A stretch of DNA of 64,000 bases from Thermonema lapsum (GTDB lineage Bacteria > Bacteroidota > Bacteroidia > Cytophagales > Thermonemataceae), in assembly GCF_011761635.1 (NCBI RefSeq), contig NZ_JAASRN010000002.1, positions 770,634 through 834,633 of the forward strand, read 5' to 3'. Positions 38,607 to 47,493 of the stretch are shown here, in pieces; positions within the stretch are counted from its first letter, which is position 1; the number at the start of each line of letters is the position of its first letter. A program made the position numbers and the translations under genes. Below the pieces are notes generated by a model. That model did no database searches. It worked only from the letters and a program-made list of their open reading frames with translations, and was not told the DNA's origin.

Positions 38607-39360
38607 CTTCACTGTTGTCGCGTTGGCGCAAGGCTTCATAAAGCACCACCCCAGCCGACACAGACACATTCAGCGAAGACACCTTCCCGCGCATCGGTAT
38701 TTTTGCAAAGGCATCTGCCAGTTCAAGCAACTCACGTGAAATGCCTTTTTCTTCTGAGCCCAATATAATGACAGAAGGGAGGCGGTAATTCACCGCATAA
38801 TGCGGGCTGTTTTCCTTTTCGGTGCAGGCTACCAACTGCAAGCCGCTGTCTTTCAAAAAACGAGCCGTTTTCACAAGGCTTTGCACTCGGCACACAGGTA
38901 CATGCATCAAAGCCCCCGCTGAGGTCTTCACTGCTTCTTGGTTGATGCGTGCAACGCCTTTTTCGCCTATAATGATGGCGTGCACCCCCACCGCCTCTGC
39001 AGTACGGGCTATAGCCCCGAAGTTACGCACGTCGTTCACTTTGTCCAGCATCAATAAGAGAGGCACCTCGCCACGTCCGAAGGCTGCGTCTAAGATATGC
39101 TCCAAATTGGCAAAGGCAATGGGCGCCATAAACGCCAAAACGCCTTGATGACTGCCCTTAGATACTAATTGTTGTATTTTGGAACGCGGCACCCGCAGCA
39201 CCGGAATACCATGCGCACGAGCCGCTTGCCATAAAGCCTGTAGCTGTGAAGACTTGCCCCCTTCCTGCTGCACCCATATTTTATCGATGCTCTGCCCTGC
39301 CTCTATAGCTTCAAGTACGGCATGAAAACCATAAATCAATTCCAGCTGTTCTTTTTCCAT
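38596..39360 (-). CDS. rlmB: 23S rRNA (guanosine-2'-O)-methyltransferase RlmB
   Basis: 254 residues from the ATG at 39360. An N-terminal substrate-binding domain (IYGFHAVLEAIEAG, about 5-80) precedes a SPOUT methyltransferase domain with the knot motifs DKVNDVRNFGAIARTAEA, ILGSEEKGIS and PMRGKVSSLNVSVSAG. It methylates 2'-O of G2251 in 23S rRNA. It lies 41 bp downstream of the thioredoxin-like gene. Family members of similar length methylate tRNA or other rRNA sites, so the exact target is inferred. Confidence 0.9.
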   Translation of the reverse strand: MEKEQLELIYGFHAVLEAIEAGQSIDKIWVQQEGGKSSQLQALWQAARAHGIPVLRVPRSKIQQLVSKGSHQGVLAFMAPIAFANLEHILDAAFGRGEVPLLLMLDKVNDVRNFGAIARTAEAVGVHAIIIGEKGVARINQEAVKTSAGALMHVPVCRVQSLVKTARFLKDSGLQLVACTEKENSPHYAVNYRLPSVIILGSEEKGISRELLELADAFAKIPMRGKVSSLNVSVSAGVVLYEALRQRDNSEANR

Positions 39361-39401
39361 AAAGATGTATTTGGCGACACAAGTTAGTAAAATCCGCCCG
39401 C

Positions 39402-40031
39402 TTACAAGGAAGCCGGCGTTCCCTGTGCCCATGCTGTTATCAATCGTTTCATTTCTGCCTGCAGATGTGCCCCTTTATCGTCGGCGTACCATTTATGCAG
39501 TCTTTCAGCAAACTGCCAGAAATCGCTGGTAGGATTGGCTTTGTAAGCTGTTACCATTTCTTGTGCCGGTTGAGGGCGCGGTCCCCAAGTGCCCATCTCT
39601 TCCCAGTCGCTTTTACGAATACAAATGAGCTTAGGGATGGCACGTCCGCCATTCGTTAGATAGTGGTCCATGACTTCCGGATGTTCATCACGCAACAAGA
39701 GACGCAGCTCAATACGTGGATTTTCCTTGGTCATCAAATAAAAGAAAGGCACATTCTGAGCAGCATCGCCACACCAAGGTTCAGTAAGCACTACCCAATA
39801 CCATTTGTCGCGTACTGAATGCAACAGCTGCCGCAATTCATCTTCTATCTTTCCTATTTGGTGAATACGCTCCATCCGACGGCGGTTCATGCGCGTGTAA
39901 TGCACCATTTCTTCGCTCTGATTGTCGCCGGTGGTTTTACCTTGTGCCAACAGCTCATCCATAAAATGGACATAGTCTTCGTAAGCAAAAGCTTTTTCAA
40001 GCAAATCCGGTGAGATGATTGTGTTTTTCAT
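39402..40031 (-). CDS. Thioredoxin-like protein, single-cysteine active site
   Basis: 209 residues. A helical N-terminal part (1-75) is followed by a thioredoxin fold whose active site reads EPWCGD, having the first but not the second redox Cys, and the cis-Pro motif NGGRAIPKLI. Widespread in Bacteroidota as 'thioredoxin family protein'; a monothiol site suggests a role in disulfide isomerisation, glutathione-like conjugation or binding rather than dithiol reduction. No signal peptide. In the same orientation as rlmB, 41 bp upstream. Confidence 0.83.
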   Translation of the reverse strand: MKNTIISPDLLEKAFAYEDYVHFMDELLAQGKTTGDNQSEEMVHYTRMNRRRMERIHQIGKIEDELRQLLHSVRDKWYWVVLTEPWCGDAAQNVPFFYLMTKENPRIELRLLLRDEHPEVMDHYLTNGGRAIPKLICIRKSDWEEMGTWGPRPQPAQEMVTAYKANPTSDFWQFAERLHKWYADDKGAHLQAEMKRLITAWAQGTPASL

Positions 40032-40064
40032 AAGGAAAAAAAGAGTAAGGAGTTTAGAAAAAAA

Positions 40065-40796
40065 TCAGGCTTGGCGCCCCAACCGACGCAAATACAATTG
40101 TACGGTATTTTCCAAGCCGAGGTAGAGCGCATCGCTAATCAGAGCATGTCCTATAGACACCTCGTCCAAAAACGGAATTTGCTCTTTCAGGAATGCCAAA
40201 TTCTCAAGGTTTAAATCATGCCCGGCATTCAAGCCCAAGCCAAGGTCACGCGCTGCAGCAGCTGCTTTTAAGTAGGGCGCAATGGCAGCCTCCCTGTCTT
40301 GCGGATACAAGCGGGCATAAGGCTCGGTATAAAGCTCTACGCGGTCAGCGCCTACACGAGCAGCCCCTTCTACCATTCGTTCGTCGGGGTTCACAAATAT
40401 AGACACGCGAATGCCTGCTTTTTTAAGGCGTTCTACCACTTTCTTCAAAAAAGCGGCATGGGTCACAGTATCCCATCCGGCATTGGAAGTGAGTGCATCG
40501 GGCGGGTCAGGCACCAAAGTTACCTGTGTAGGCTTTACCTCCAACACCAAATCCATAAAACGTTCAATAGGATTGCCCTCTATGTTAAATTCGGTCGTCA
40601 ATACTTTCTTCAAAGCGTACACGTCGGCATAACGAATGTGGCGCTCATCAGGGCGAGGGTGTACCGTAATGCCATCAGCACCAAATGACTCGATGTCTAT
40701 GGCGGCTTGAATCACATTGGGCACGTTGCCTCCACGTGCATTGCGCAACGTAGCTATTTTGTTGATGTTTACACTGAGTTTGGTTTCTTTTGTCAT
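40065..40796 (-). CDS. pdxJ: Pyridoxine 5'-phosphate synthase
   Basis: 243 residues, (beta/alpha)8 barrel. Family motifs [33 protein letters not shown] and [13 protein letters not shown] are intact, including the conserved Glu and His of the barrel. It joins 3-amino-2-oxopropyl phosphate and 1-deoxyxylulose 5-phosphate to form pyridoxine 5'-phosphate, last step of the DXP-dependent vitamin B6 pathway. No other B6 gene is in the window. Divergent from the desaturase-like gene. Confidence 0.96.
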   Translation of the reverse strand: MTKETKLSVNINKIATLRNARGGNVPNVIQAAIDIESFGADGITVHPRPDERHIRYADVYALKKVLTTEFNIEGNPIERFMDLVLEVKPTQVTLVPDPPDALTSNAGWDTVTHAAFLKKVVERLKKAGIRVSIFVNPDERMVEGAARVGADRVELYTEPYARLYPQDREAAIAPYLKAAAAARDLGLGLNAGHDLNLENLAFLKEQIPFLDEVSIGHALISDALYLGLENTVQLYLRRLGRQA

Positions 40797-40840
40797 GTGT
40801 ACGTTCCTTCTTTTATTGTTTTTTTCGTACCTTTAAACAA

Positions 40841-40848
40841 CAAAGTTA
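40841..40848 (-). promoter_or_regulatory. Promoter -7 element for pdxJ
   Basis: TAACTTTG on the minus strand, 44 bp upstream of the ATG at 40796, matches TAnnTTTG. Confidence 0.45.
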
Positions 40849-40871
40849 GTTGCTTAAAAAGTTTTTCCACT

Positions 40872-41783
40872 ATGGACTGGGGCACAATCATCGAGCAAAT
40901 CAGTGGATTCAACGACCCGGTTACCTATGCCATTCCGGTGTTTATACTGCTCATGACAGTGGAAATATGGATAGACATAAAAGAAAAACTTCAACTCTAC
41001 GAACTCAAAGAGGCAGCTGCCTGCATAGCCATGGGCTTGGGCTCTTTGGTCATCAACCTGTTTGTAAAGGCTTTTTATTTTTACCTTTTCTGGAAAATCT
41101 ATGAACACACCGGCTTTTTCAAAGAATATTTGAGTTTTACAACTTTGGGATGGGTTTTGCTGCTTTTTGCCGACGACTTCTCGTTTTACTGGCATCATCG
41201 GCTCAGTCATGAAGTTCGTTTGCTGTGGGCAGCCCACTCCAACCATCACTCATCGCAAGACTACAACTTTGCCGTAGCCCTGCGCCAAAGCTGGACCGAA
41301 GGATTTTACAAGTTTTTGTTCTATGCTTGGCTGCCTGTGCTGGGCTTTCATCCTTTGATGATATTTAGCATGGCATCTATCAGCCTGATTTATCAGTTCT
41401 TTTTGCACACACAAGTAGTGAAAAAACTGCCGGCATGGATTGAGTTTGTATTCAATACACCTTCACACCACCGGGTGCATCACGGTGTGAACTTGCAGTA
41501 TTTGGACAAGAACCATGCGGGTATTTTTATTATTTGGGACCGTTTGTTTGGCACTTTCGAAGCCGAACAAGAGCCCGTAATCTATGGACTAACCAAAAAC
41601 ATCAACACCCAAAACCCTGTGAAGATAGCCACTGCCGAATTCAAGGCTTTATGGGACGACATCCAGCGCGCACCCACTTGGAAAGACAAACTTAAATACA
41701 TCTTTTATCCACCGGGCTGGAGCCACAACGGCAGCAGCCTGACGGTAAAAGAAATGATGCGACAACAGAGAAAGGCAACTTAG
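40872..41783 (+). CDS. Sterol desaturase / fatty acid hydroxylase family protein
   Basis: 303 residues from the ATG at 40872. Four or more membrane helices and the di-iron histidine clusters WHHRLSH, HSNHHSS and HRVHHG, complete for an active oxygenase. The family inserts a hydroxyl or double bond into lipids using O2. In Bacteroidota it may act on fatty acids, sphingolipid or sulfonolipid bases or carotenoids; the alpha-oxoamine synthase 10 kb away makes a long-chain-base role possible. Upstream bases to 40707 belong to the promoter region and are not coding. Confidence 0.88.
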   Translation: MDWGTIIEQISGFNDPVTYAIPVFILLMTVEIWIDIKEKLQLYELKEAAACIAMGLGSLVINLFVKAFYFYLFWKIYEHTGFFKEYLSFTTLGWVLLLFADDFSFYWHHRLSHEVRLLWAAHSNHHSSQDYNFAVALRQSWTEGFYKFLFYAWLPVLGFHPLMIFSMASISLIYQFFLHTQVVKKLPAWIEFVFNTPSHHRVHHGVNLQYLDKNHAGIFIIWDRLFGTFEAEQEPVIYGLTKNINTQNPVKIATAEFKALWDDIQRAPTWKDKLKYIFYPPGWSHNGSSLTVKEMMRQQRKAT

Positions 41784-42005
41784 TAGTTAAAGCAGTGTAG
41801 CCGGGTTTTTCATCATCGAAAAATCGGCGGGCGGCTGTCATGGCTTTTTGAAAGTATGACTTAAAAATGAAGGCAGGCTTTACCCTTCGCCTTATTGCTG
41901 AAATTCCTCGCTCCAACAAATGAGATTCGGAATGAGAGGCTGCATTTTTGAGAAATGACAACGAGCATCAGCTGGAGTTTATCTTTAAGTTTTTCCTCGA
42001 AAAAA

Positions 42006-42035
42006 TAAAAGGCAGGCGCTTGTACCTGCCTTTTT
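42006..42035 (-). terminator. Terminator after gpmI, bidirectional
   Basis: Stem GGCAGG / CCTGCC with an eight-base loop, A-rich on one side and TTTTT on the other; 21 bp past the gpmI stop. The rest of the 41784-42055 gap shows no gene. Confidence 0.78.
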
Positions 42036-42055
42036 ATACACGGTAATGTAAAACC

Positions 42056-43588
42056 TTAACTTACGACTTCTTTTTCCAGCAAAGAAGACTCTGTCATCTC
42101 TTCGGGGGCTTCCAAGCCCATCAGGTCCAAGATGGTGGGTGCCACATTGCCTAAAATACCGTCTTTTAAAGTGCCCTTAAAGTTCTCATCTACCAGTACA
42201 CAAGGAACCAAATTGGTAGTATGCGCTGTATTGGGGCTGCCGTCTTCGTTTATCATGTACTCGGCATTGCCGTGGTCGGCAATAATCAGGGGGGTATAGC
42301 CATGCTTCAGGGCTACTTCTACTACCGCCTTGGTACACTCATCTACTACCTCACACGCTTTCACTGCTGCTTCGAACACGCCGGTATGTCCCACCATATC
42401 GGGGTTGGCAAAGTTCAAACAAATAAAGTGCGCTTCTTCTTTTGCGAGCTCTTCGATGATGGCATCGCGCACCTCATAGGCACTCATTTCGGGCTTCAAG
42501 TCGTAGGTAGGCACCTTGGGCGAAGGGCATAGGATACGCTTTTCGCCTTCGAAAGGCTCTTCACGCCCGCCCGAAAAGAAAAAGGTAACATGCGGATATT
42601 TTTCTGTTTCGGCAATGCGTATTTGCTTGAGTCCTGCCTTGGCTATCACCTCTCCCAAAGAGTTTTGGATATTGTCTTTTTCAAAAATCACCTTCACCCC
42701 CTCGAAAGTATCGTCATAGGGCGTCATGGTTACATAGAAAAGCGGCATTTTGTACATGGCATAGTCCAGAAAATCCTGCTGCGTCAGTGCCATGGTTATC
42801 TGGCGTCCACGGTCGGTTCGGAAGTTGAAACAACACACGGCATCTTCGGGCTGAATGCAAGCCAAGGGGCGGTTTTGCTCATCGACACACACCATGGGCT
42901 CAAGGAATTCATCGGTGATGCCTTCTTCATAAGAAGCCTGTATTGCTGCCAAAGGGTCATGAACGGGCTGCCCGATACCATGTACCAGTAGGTCATAAGC
43001 TTTTTTTACCCTCTCCCAACGCTTGTCGCGGTCCATGGCATAGTAGCGCCCAACGACGGAAGCCAAGCGGGCACCTGTCTGACGACAATGCGCCAAAAGG
43101 TCTGCTATAAAATGCACACCGCTTTTTGGGTCAGTATCGCGTCCATCGGTAAAGGCATGCACGAATACGGCGATGCCTTCATTGCGCAAGATAGTCATCA
43201 AGGCTTTAAGGTGTTCGATGTGAGCATGCACACCGCCATCGGAAACCAAACCGATAAGATGCGCCGGTTTTTGGCGACTCTTACAGTAAGCTATCAACTC
43301 TTGCACAGCAGGACGTGTAGCCAGCGTGCCATCTTCAATGGCTTTGTTGATTCGCACCAAGTCTTGATAGACAATCCGCCCTGCACCAATGTTCATATGT
43401 CCCACTTCGGAATTTCCCATTTGCCCTTCGGGTAAGCCCACTGCCAAGCCCGAAGCCTGAAGCTTGCTTTTGGGGTAGTGTTTCATCATATGGTCAAAAA
43501 AGGGGGTATTGGCTTGTGCGATGGCTGATACCTCCGGCTTATTGCCCAGCCCCCAGCCATCGAGGATGATAAGGATTACCTTTTTCAT
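42056..43588 (-). CDS. gpmI: 2,3-bisphosphoglycerate-independent phosphoglycerate mutase
   Basis: 510 residues, full family length, from the ATG at 43588. Phosphatase-like domain start MKKVILIILDGWGLG with metal-binding Asp, phospho-acceptor Ser60 in QMGNSEVGH, then HAFTDGRDTDP and FNFRTDRGRQIT in the transferase domain, and the C-terminal metal motif IADHGNAE. It interconverts 3- and 2-phosphoglycerate in glycolysis using two Mn ions. Monocistronic, with a promoter motif upstream and a hairpin downstream. Confidence 0.96.
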   Translation of the reverse strand: MKKVILIILDGWGLGNKPEVSAIAQANTPFFDHMMKHYPKSKLQASGLAVGLPEGQMGNSEVGHMNIGAGRIVYQDLVRINKAIEDGTLATRPAVQELIAYCKSRQKPAHLIGLVSDGGVHAHIEHLKALMTILRNEGIAVFVHAFTDGRDTDPKSGVHFIADLLAHCRQTGARLASVVGRYYAMDRDKRWERVKKAYDLLVHGIGQPVHDPLAAIQASYEEGITDEFLEPMVCVDEQNRPLACIQPEDAVCCFNFRTDRGRQITMALTQQDFLDYAMYKMPLFYVTMTPYDDTFEGVKVIFEKDNIQNSLGEVIAKAGLKQIRIAETEKYPHVTFFFSGGREEPFEGEKRILCPSPKVPTYDLKPEMSAYEVRDAIIEELAKEEAHFICLNFANPDMVGHTGVFEAAVKACEVVDECTKAVVEVALKHGYTPLIIADHGNAEYMINEDGSPNTAHTTNLVPCVLVDENFKGTLKDGILGNVAPTILDLMGLEAPEEMTESSLLEKEVVS

Positions 43589-43622
43589 GAGGCAGGATTT
43601 GGTTTGGTTGCTGAAACTCATA

Positions 43623-43630
43623 CAAATATA
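43623..43630 (-). promoter_or_regulatory. Promoter -7 element for gpmI
   Basis: TATATTTG on the minus strand matches TAnnTTTG, 34 bp upstream of the ATG at 43588. Confidence 0.5.
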
Positions 43631-43737
43631 CGCTACCTATGCCAAATTTTTTGTTTATTGTTCTTCCTTTTGAATTGCATTGGTATGATTTTAGCCCTTC
43701 TATTGAAGAAGTCATCATCACGAAAAAAGTAATCCCC

Positions 43738-44148
43738 ATGGCAATGCCTAAAATCATCATTTTACTATTTGGATTTTTCCTTTTCCGGGGTGAGGCAGTG
43801 GATTACTCTCAACAAAACACTGTACTGGAGGAAATAGAGCGTACTTTTCGAATAGGTAGTGCCCGCGAGCTCGCGCGTTATTTCAATGAAGTAGTAGAAT
43901 TATCCATCAATGACAGCCGCGCAAGTTACAGCAAAAGCCAAGCGGAGTTTATCATGCGCGATTTTTTTAAGAATTACCCCCCAAAAAGTGACGGAGTAGA
44001 AGTCTTCCATCAAGGAAGCTACAATCAATCGTTGGTGTACAGTATTTTACGCTATCGTTCTTCGCAACGAACATTCCGAGTATTCATCAAATTGAAAGAA
44101 TACCGCCAACGTTACCTCATAGACAGCATCACCATATCGGAAGAATAG
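43738..44148 (+). CDS. DUF4783 family protein
   Basis: 136 residues from the ATG at 43738, with a signal peptide (MAMPKIIILLFGFFLFRG). The mature part resembles DUF4783, an NTF2-like fold: short helices (QNTVLEEIERTFRIG, ARELARYFNEVVELSI) followed by beta strands (FHQGSYNQSLVYSILRY, FRVFIKLKEYRQRYLID). The family has no known activity; NTF2-like folds often bind small ligands. It is followed by the REP-like repeat region and is convergent, at a distance, with the PorP-OmpA gene. Confidence 0.75.
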   Translation: MAMPKIIILLFGFFLFRGEAVDYSQQNTVLEEIERTFRIGSARELARYFNEVVELSINDSRASYSKSQAEFIMRDFFKNYPPKSDGVEVFHQGSYNQSLVYSILRYRSSQRTFRVFIKLKEYRQRYLIDSITISEE

Positions 44149-44237
44149 GAGAGAAATTTCTTTGAATTGAGAACGGAAAATAAGTCAGAGCGAAGAAGCG
44201 TGTGCTTTTCATCTTTGTGCTTTGGGGTTTTCCTCTT

Positions 44238-44266
44238 GTCGTTTCGAGCACAAGCGAAAGATTTCA
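44238..44266 (+). repeat. REP-like element, first copy
   Basis: GTCGTTTCGAGCACAAGCGAA then AGATTTCA. It shares GTCnTnTCGAnC, GCGAA and AGA with the inverted copy at 44292-44324. Elements of the form GTCATTTCGA...GAAATC recur between genes in Bacteroidota genomes. Confidence 0.55.
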
Positions 44267-44291
44267 TTGGTTCTTAACTTGTTGTGCTTGA

Positions 44292-44324
44292 GGTCTCTCA
44301 CTTGCTTCGCTCGTTCGAGATGAC
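44292..44324 (-). repeat. REP-like element, inverted copy
   Basis: Minus strand reads GTCATCTCGAACGAGCGAAG then CAAGTGAGAGACC. With the first copy it makes an inverted pair 25 bp apart; AGCACAA at 44247 and TTGTGCT at 44282 add to the pairing. A small hairpin TTTCTC / GAGAAA at 44358-44374 follows. The whole 44149-44420 gap has no gene. Confidence 0.55.
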
Positions 44325-44420
44325 ATAGTGCGTGAGATAAAAAATCACAAGGCTACGTTTCTCGCAGTGAGAAATAGCAGAGAATAGCGATATGATTTTG
44401 GCAGCAATCGGTATCCATGC

Positions 44421-45884
44421 TCACAACAGTGGCACCAACACTACCCGTCGGTTCAGGTGGCGCCCTGCTTCGGTGTCATTGGTAGCTACGGGTTTGCGGT
44501 CAGCCATAGCATCCACTATCATACGTTTTTCTTCTACGCCGTGTGCTTTTAAGAAAGTACGGACAGCATAGGCACGTTCCATCGACAACTTTTCATTTCC
44601 CATTTCTTCCCTGAATGAGCAGGTATGCCCTTCGATTTTTAACAATATCTCGGGATGCGCCTGAAGTACTTCAGCCACTTGAATTAGCTGTTTCTTGGCA
44701 GAATCAGACAATTGACTGCTTCCCTGCTCAAAATAAATATTGCTGCGTAAGATGTCTTTTTCAGCCTCGGTCAATGCCGGGCGTTCCTTATGAGGTTTTA
44801 CTTCTACGGGTTCACGTGTAAATACTATCACTTTGGGGTTTTCTTCGTGTGAGGGTACCGGCTGCCTGCGTGCCACCGACAAATGACGGCGCTGTTTTTT
44901 TTTCTTCAATTCAAAAGGCTTGGTCCATGCCACGCCAAGTTCAAAGGCAGTAGGATAGCCTTTTTTTCCCATATTCACATCATAGCTAAATGAAATTTGG
45001 TATTCTGCCTGTCGAAGGCTGAGGCTGCCCATCAAGTAGCTTCCCTGCCACCAAGCGGCAATACTCATTGCCCCCTCTGTGAAAGCAGGATTCAAAGCTG
45101 GGAAGTCGTGGTAGTACTCTGCCCCCACGCGCCACTGTTGATTGCCGGCTTGGTAGGTCCAACGTATGGAAGGCATAAGAGCAGCCGTGCGGTTACTCCA
45201 CCCCCGCACATTCAAAGAAACAAACAAGCGGGAAGGAAGCAAAAACGGTTCTTTGTAAAAAGATACATTGGGTTGATTCAAAGCCAGCGCACTCACACCA
45301 AACTCAAAGAGGGGCGTTTTTTCCTGCGCCCGCTGCCTTCGAATGATAAGCCCCGATTGAATGGAAGGATATCTTACCTGCAAACGACTGAAGTCTTCAC
45401 CGCTTAAAGAAGGTTCGCCCAACACACCATTCAGATACTGATACTCGGTGGTAATCTTACCTTCTTCTATGCGCCGTAGAAAATAAGCAGCCTGCATGCC
45501 AAAACTCAATTTGGTTTCTTCGCTCAGGGGCATGGCATACGCCAGCGAAAGCGCAATGCCGGTATTCTTGTATATCGAAGTGTTACCCAACTGTTCTTGC
45601 ATGAAAGCCAAACCTACCCCTCCCCAGTGGCGAGTTTGGTCTTGACTGAATATCGGATATTGAAACTGAAAAGAAGGTAGGCGCAGACTATAGCCATCCC
45701 CTATGTATTGCTGCCTGTAAAGCAAATGAGCCGCTCCCTTTAACTCACTCCCTACCGATGCCGGATTTATCCATGAAGAAACGGGCTTCTGGAGAGTAAA
45801 TAATTCTGCTTGTGCGTGTGCCTTTTTAAGGAAAAAAAAACAGACACACAGCAGAACTCCTCCTATCGACAGCAGTCGTGCCAT
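44421..45884 (-). CDS. PorP/SprF-type outer-membrane barrel fused to an OmpA domain
   Basis: 487 residues with a signal peptide (MARLLSIGGVLLCVCFFFL). Residues about 25-310 match the PorP/SprF pattern (SWINPASVGSELKGAAHLLYRQQ..., GLAFMQEQLGNTSIY, IAWSLAYAMPLSEETKLSFG) of type IX secretion accessory barrels. A Lys/Arg and Pro-rich linker (about 315-365) leads to an OmpA C-terminal domain (370-487) with NIYFEQGSSQLSDSAKKQL, LKIEGHT and HLNRRVV that binds peptidoglycan. The ATG overlaps the upstream stop in TGATG, so it is co-translated with the type B secreted protein, its probable client. Confidence 0.88.
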   Translation of the reverse strand: MARLLSIGGVLLCVCFFFLKKAHAQAELFTLQKPVSSWINPASVGSELKGAAHLLYRQQYIGDGYSLRLPSFQFQYPIFSQDQTRHWGGVGLAFMQEQLGNTSIYKNTGIALSLAYAMPLSEETKLSFGMQAAYFLRRIEEGKITTEYQYLNGVLGEPSLSGEDFSRLQVRYPSIQSGLIIRRQRAQEKTPLFEFGVSALALNQPNVSFYKEPFLLPSRLFVSLNVRGWSNRTAALMPSIRWTYQAGNQQWRVGAEYYHDFPALNPAFTEGAMSIAAWWQGSYLMGSLSLRQAEYQISFSYDVNMGKKGYPTAFELGVAWTKPFELKKKKQRRHLSVARRQPVPSHEENPKVIVFTREPVEVKPHKERPALTEAEKDILRSNIYFEQGSSQLSDSAKKQLIQVAEVLQAHPEILLKIEGHTCSFREEMGNEKLSMERAYAVRTFLKAHGVEEKRMIVDAMADRKPVATNDTEAGRHLNRRVVLVPLL

Positions 45885-47446
45885 CAGCGAATCAAGGTTA
45901 GCACACCGTGGGTTTTACCCTCTACAGTCAAAGGCGCTCCACTGCGAAAAGTTCCTTCTATTTGCCAAAAATACACATCGGGGGGCTGTGGCACGCCTTG
46001 ATGGGTACCATCCCATCCTTGTTGCATGGCTGTGGTGATGTCAGATGTTTCGAAGAGAAGCACACCTTGTTTGTTGTAAATGCGAAGGTGCACGCTTGCC
46101 ACCCCACTGCCTAACAAACGAAAGACATCGTTTTTTCCATCGCCATTAGGTGAAAAGAGGGTGGGCAAGAACAAACGCTCTTGCGGGCGAGGTTGCACTT
46201 CCAAGCGCAGCGTATCCGACGAACGGCAACCGTAATTATTTTCGCCTATCACTACCACTTCGATGCCTTCAATTGCTTTGATTCGTGCTTCACTGCCTAC
46301 CGTATCGCCAAGTATAAAGGCTGCGGGCGACCAGTAATAAAATTCTGCCCCAGTGGCTTTCAACGTTATGGTATCCCCTTCAAATACAGGGGCAGGTGGT
46401 TTGTTAATCTTCACTTTGGGCACTGGCAATAGGCTTGCTTGCACGGGCTGCCGGATACTTTCACAGCCCTGCCATACCCAACTGACATAAAGCGTTGTAT
46501 TTTTTTCCAAGCGTTCTATTCGGAAGGTGGCTTCTGTATAAGGTGCTCCTTCGGAGGTTGTCAGCGGGTTTGTTGCCGAAGGGCTGTTATACCACAAGAA
46601 GTAGCCTTCCACTTGCTGAGGTAACAACTCTATGGGGGCAGTTGCTTGCAAAAAGCAGGGTTCTCCGGGGCAGGCTGCTCCCTGCACCGTAGCCGGTGGG
46701 GGTACTCCCGTCGAGAAGCGCCAGGTGTCAGGGTCGTTGATGCCTACAAAAGGCACCCCTCCCGGAGCATAAAAAGCAGCCGTATCAACCAGTATGTAGT
46801 ATTCCTGCAATGCTTCCAAATTGAAGGGCAGCACATAGCGCACTTTCTTGTTATCGACGATTTGCCCTGCCGCCGCTGCCCAAACGTGTAGCGTATCTTT
46901 GTATTTGAGCAAGTAGAGGTTTCCGCTTCCCAAACTCGGATAGTTCTCAAATTCAATTTCAAAGACGGGTCGCAAAGGAATGCAAGAGCTATACGGACTT
47001 TTGAGAGTATAAAACAAAAGAGAACTACGGGTAGAAAAACGCCAACGGTTGTTGTTTACTATACCTTGAAAAACATTCCCTTGATTCCCTATTACCGCAC
47101 CGGGAGTTACCTTCACCCATACTTCTGTATTCAGTGGCAACATCTCCGGCAAGTTGATAAACAAACGCTTACCTTCAACCCACACCGCTTCACTCATCAC
47201 ATCTATTTCTTGTAACACAGCGTTCGAAGGGTAGGCATAAAAAATAATTCTCCCGCTTCCTTTCCGGATGGAGTCGTTAAACTCCATCCAATAGATGGCA
47301 TTGGGGTGTGCATTACGGGTTCGGTGGGCAGGATAGGTTGCTACTACATCAAGCCCTCCTGCCAGAGCAATGGGTATCCCCCAACATACTACCAAGCACA
47401 ATTGATAAAACAAATTCACTCCCGCATTTATTTTCAGTCTGTTCAA
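45884..47446 (-). CDS. Secreted protein with type B gliding-motility C-terminal domain
   Basis: 520 residues with a signal peptide at the N-terminus (INAGVNLFYQLCLVVCWGIP). Residues about 35-290 carry Ig-like or fibronectin-like strands; a PKD/Ig-like stretch follows to about 415; the last about 95 residues are the CHU_C/gliding-motility C-terminal domain (FLPTLFSPNGDGKNDVF, IYNKQGVLLFE, PPDVYFWQIEG), a type B signal for the type IX system. It is exported through the outer membrane and held at the surface. It is 47 bp downstream of the SPOR lipoprotein and couples by TGATG to the PorP-OmpA gene. Confidence 0.88.
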   Translation of the reverse strand: MNRLKINAGVNLFYQLCLVVCWGIPIALAGGLDVVATYPAHRTRNAHPNAIYWMEFNDSIRKGSGRIIFYAYPSNAVLQEIDVMSEAVWVEGKRLFINLPEMLPLNTEVWVKVTPGAVIGNQGNVFQGIVNNNRWRFSTRSSLLFYTLKSPYSSCIPLRPVFEIEFENYPSLGSGNLYLLKYKDTLHVWAAAAGQIVDNKKVRYVLPFNLEALQEYYILVDTAAFYAPGGVPFVGINDPDTWRFSTGVPPPATVQGAACPGEPCFLQATAPIELLPQQVEGYFLWYNSPSATNPLTTSEGAPYTEATFRIERLEKNTTLYVSWVWQGCESIRQPVQASLLPVPKVKINKPPAPVFEGDTITLKATGAEFYYWSPAAFILGDTVGSEARIKAIEGIEVVVIGENNYGCRSSDTLRLEVQPRPQERLFLPTLFSPNGDGKNDVFRLLGSGVASVHLRIYNKQGVLLFETSDITTAMQQGWDGTHQGVPQPPDVYFWQIEGTFRSGAPLTVEGKTHGVLTLIR

Positions 47447-47493
47447 GTCCTATTGTTTAATTCCAGAAGCAGAAGAAAAGTAAAGGGTAAGGC

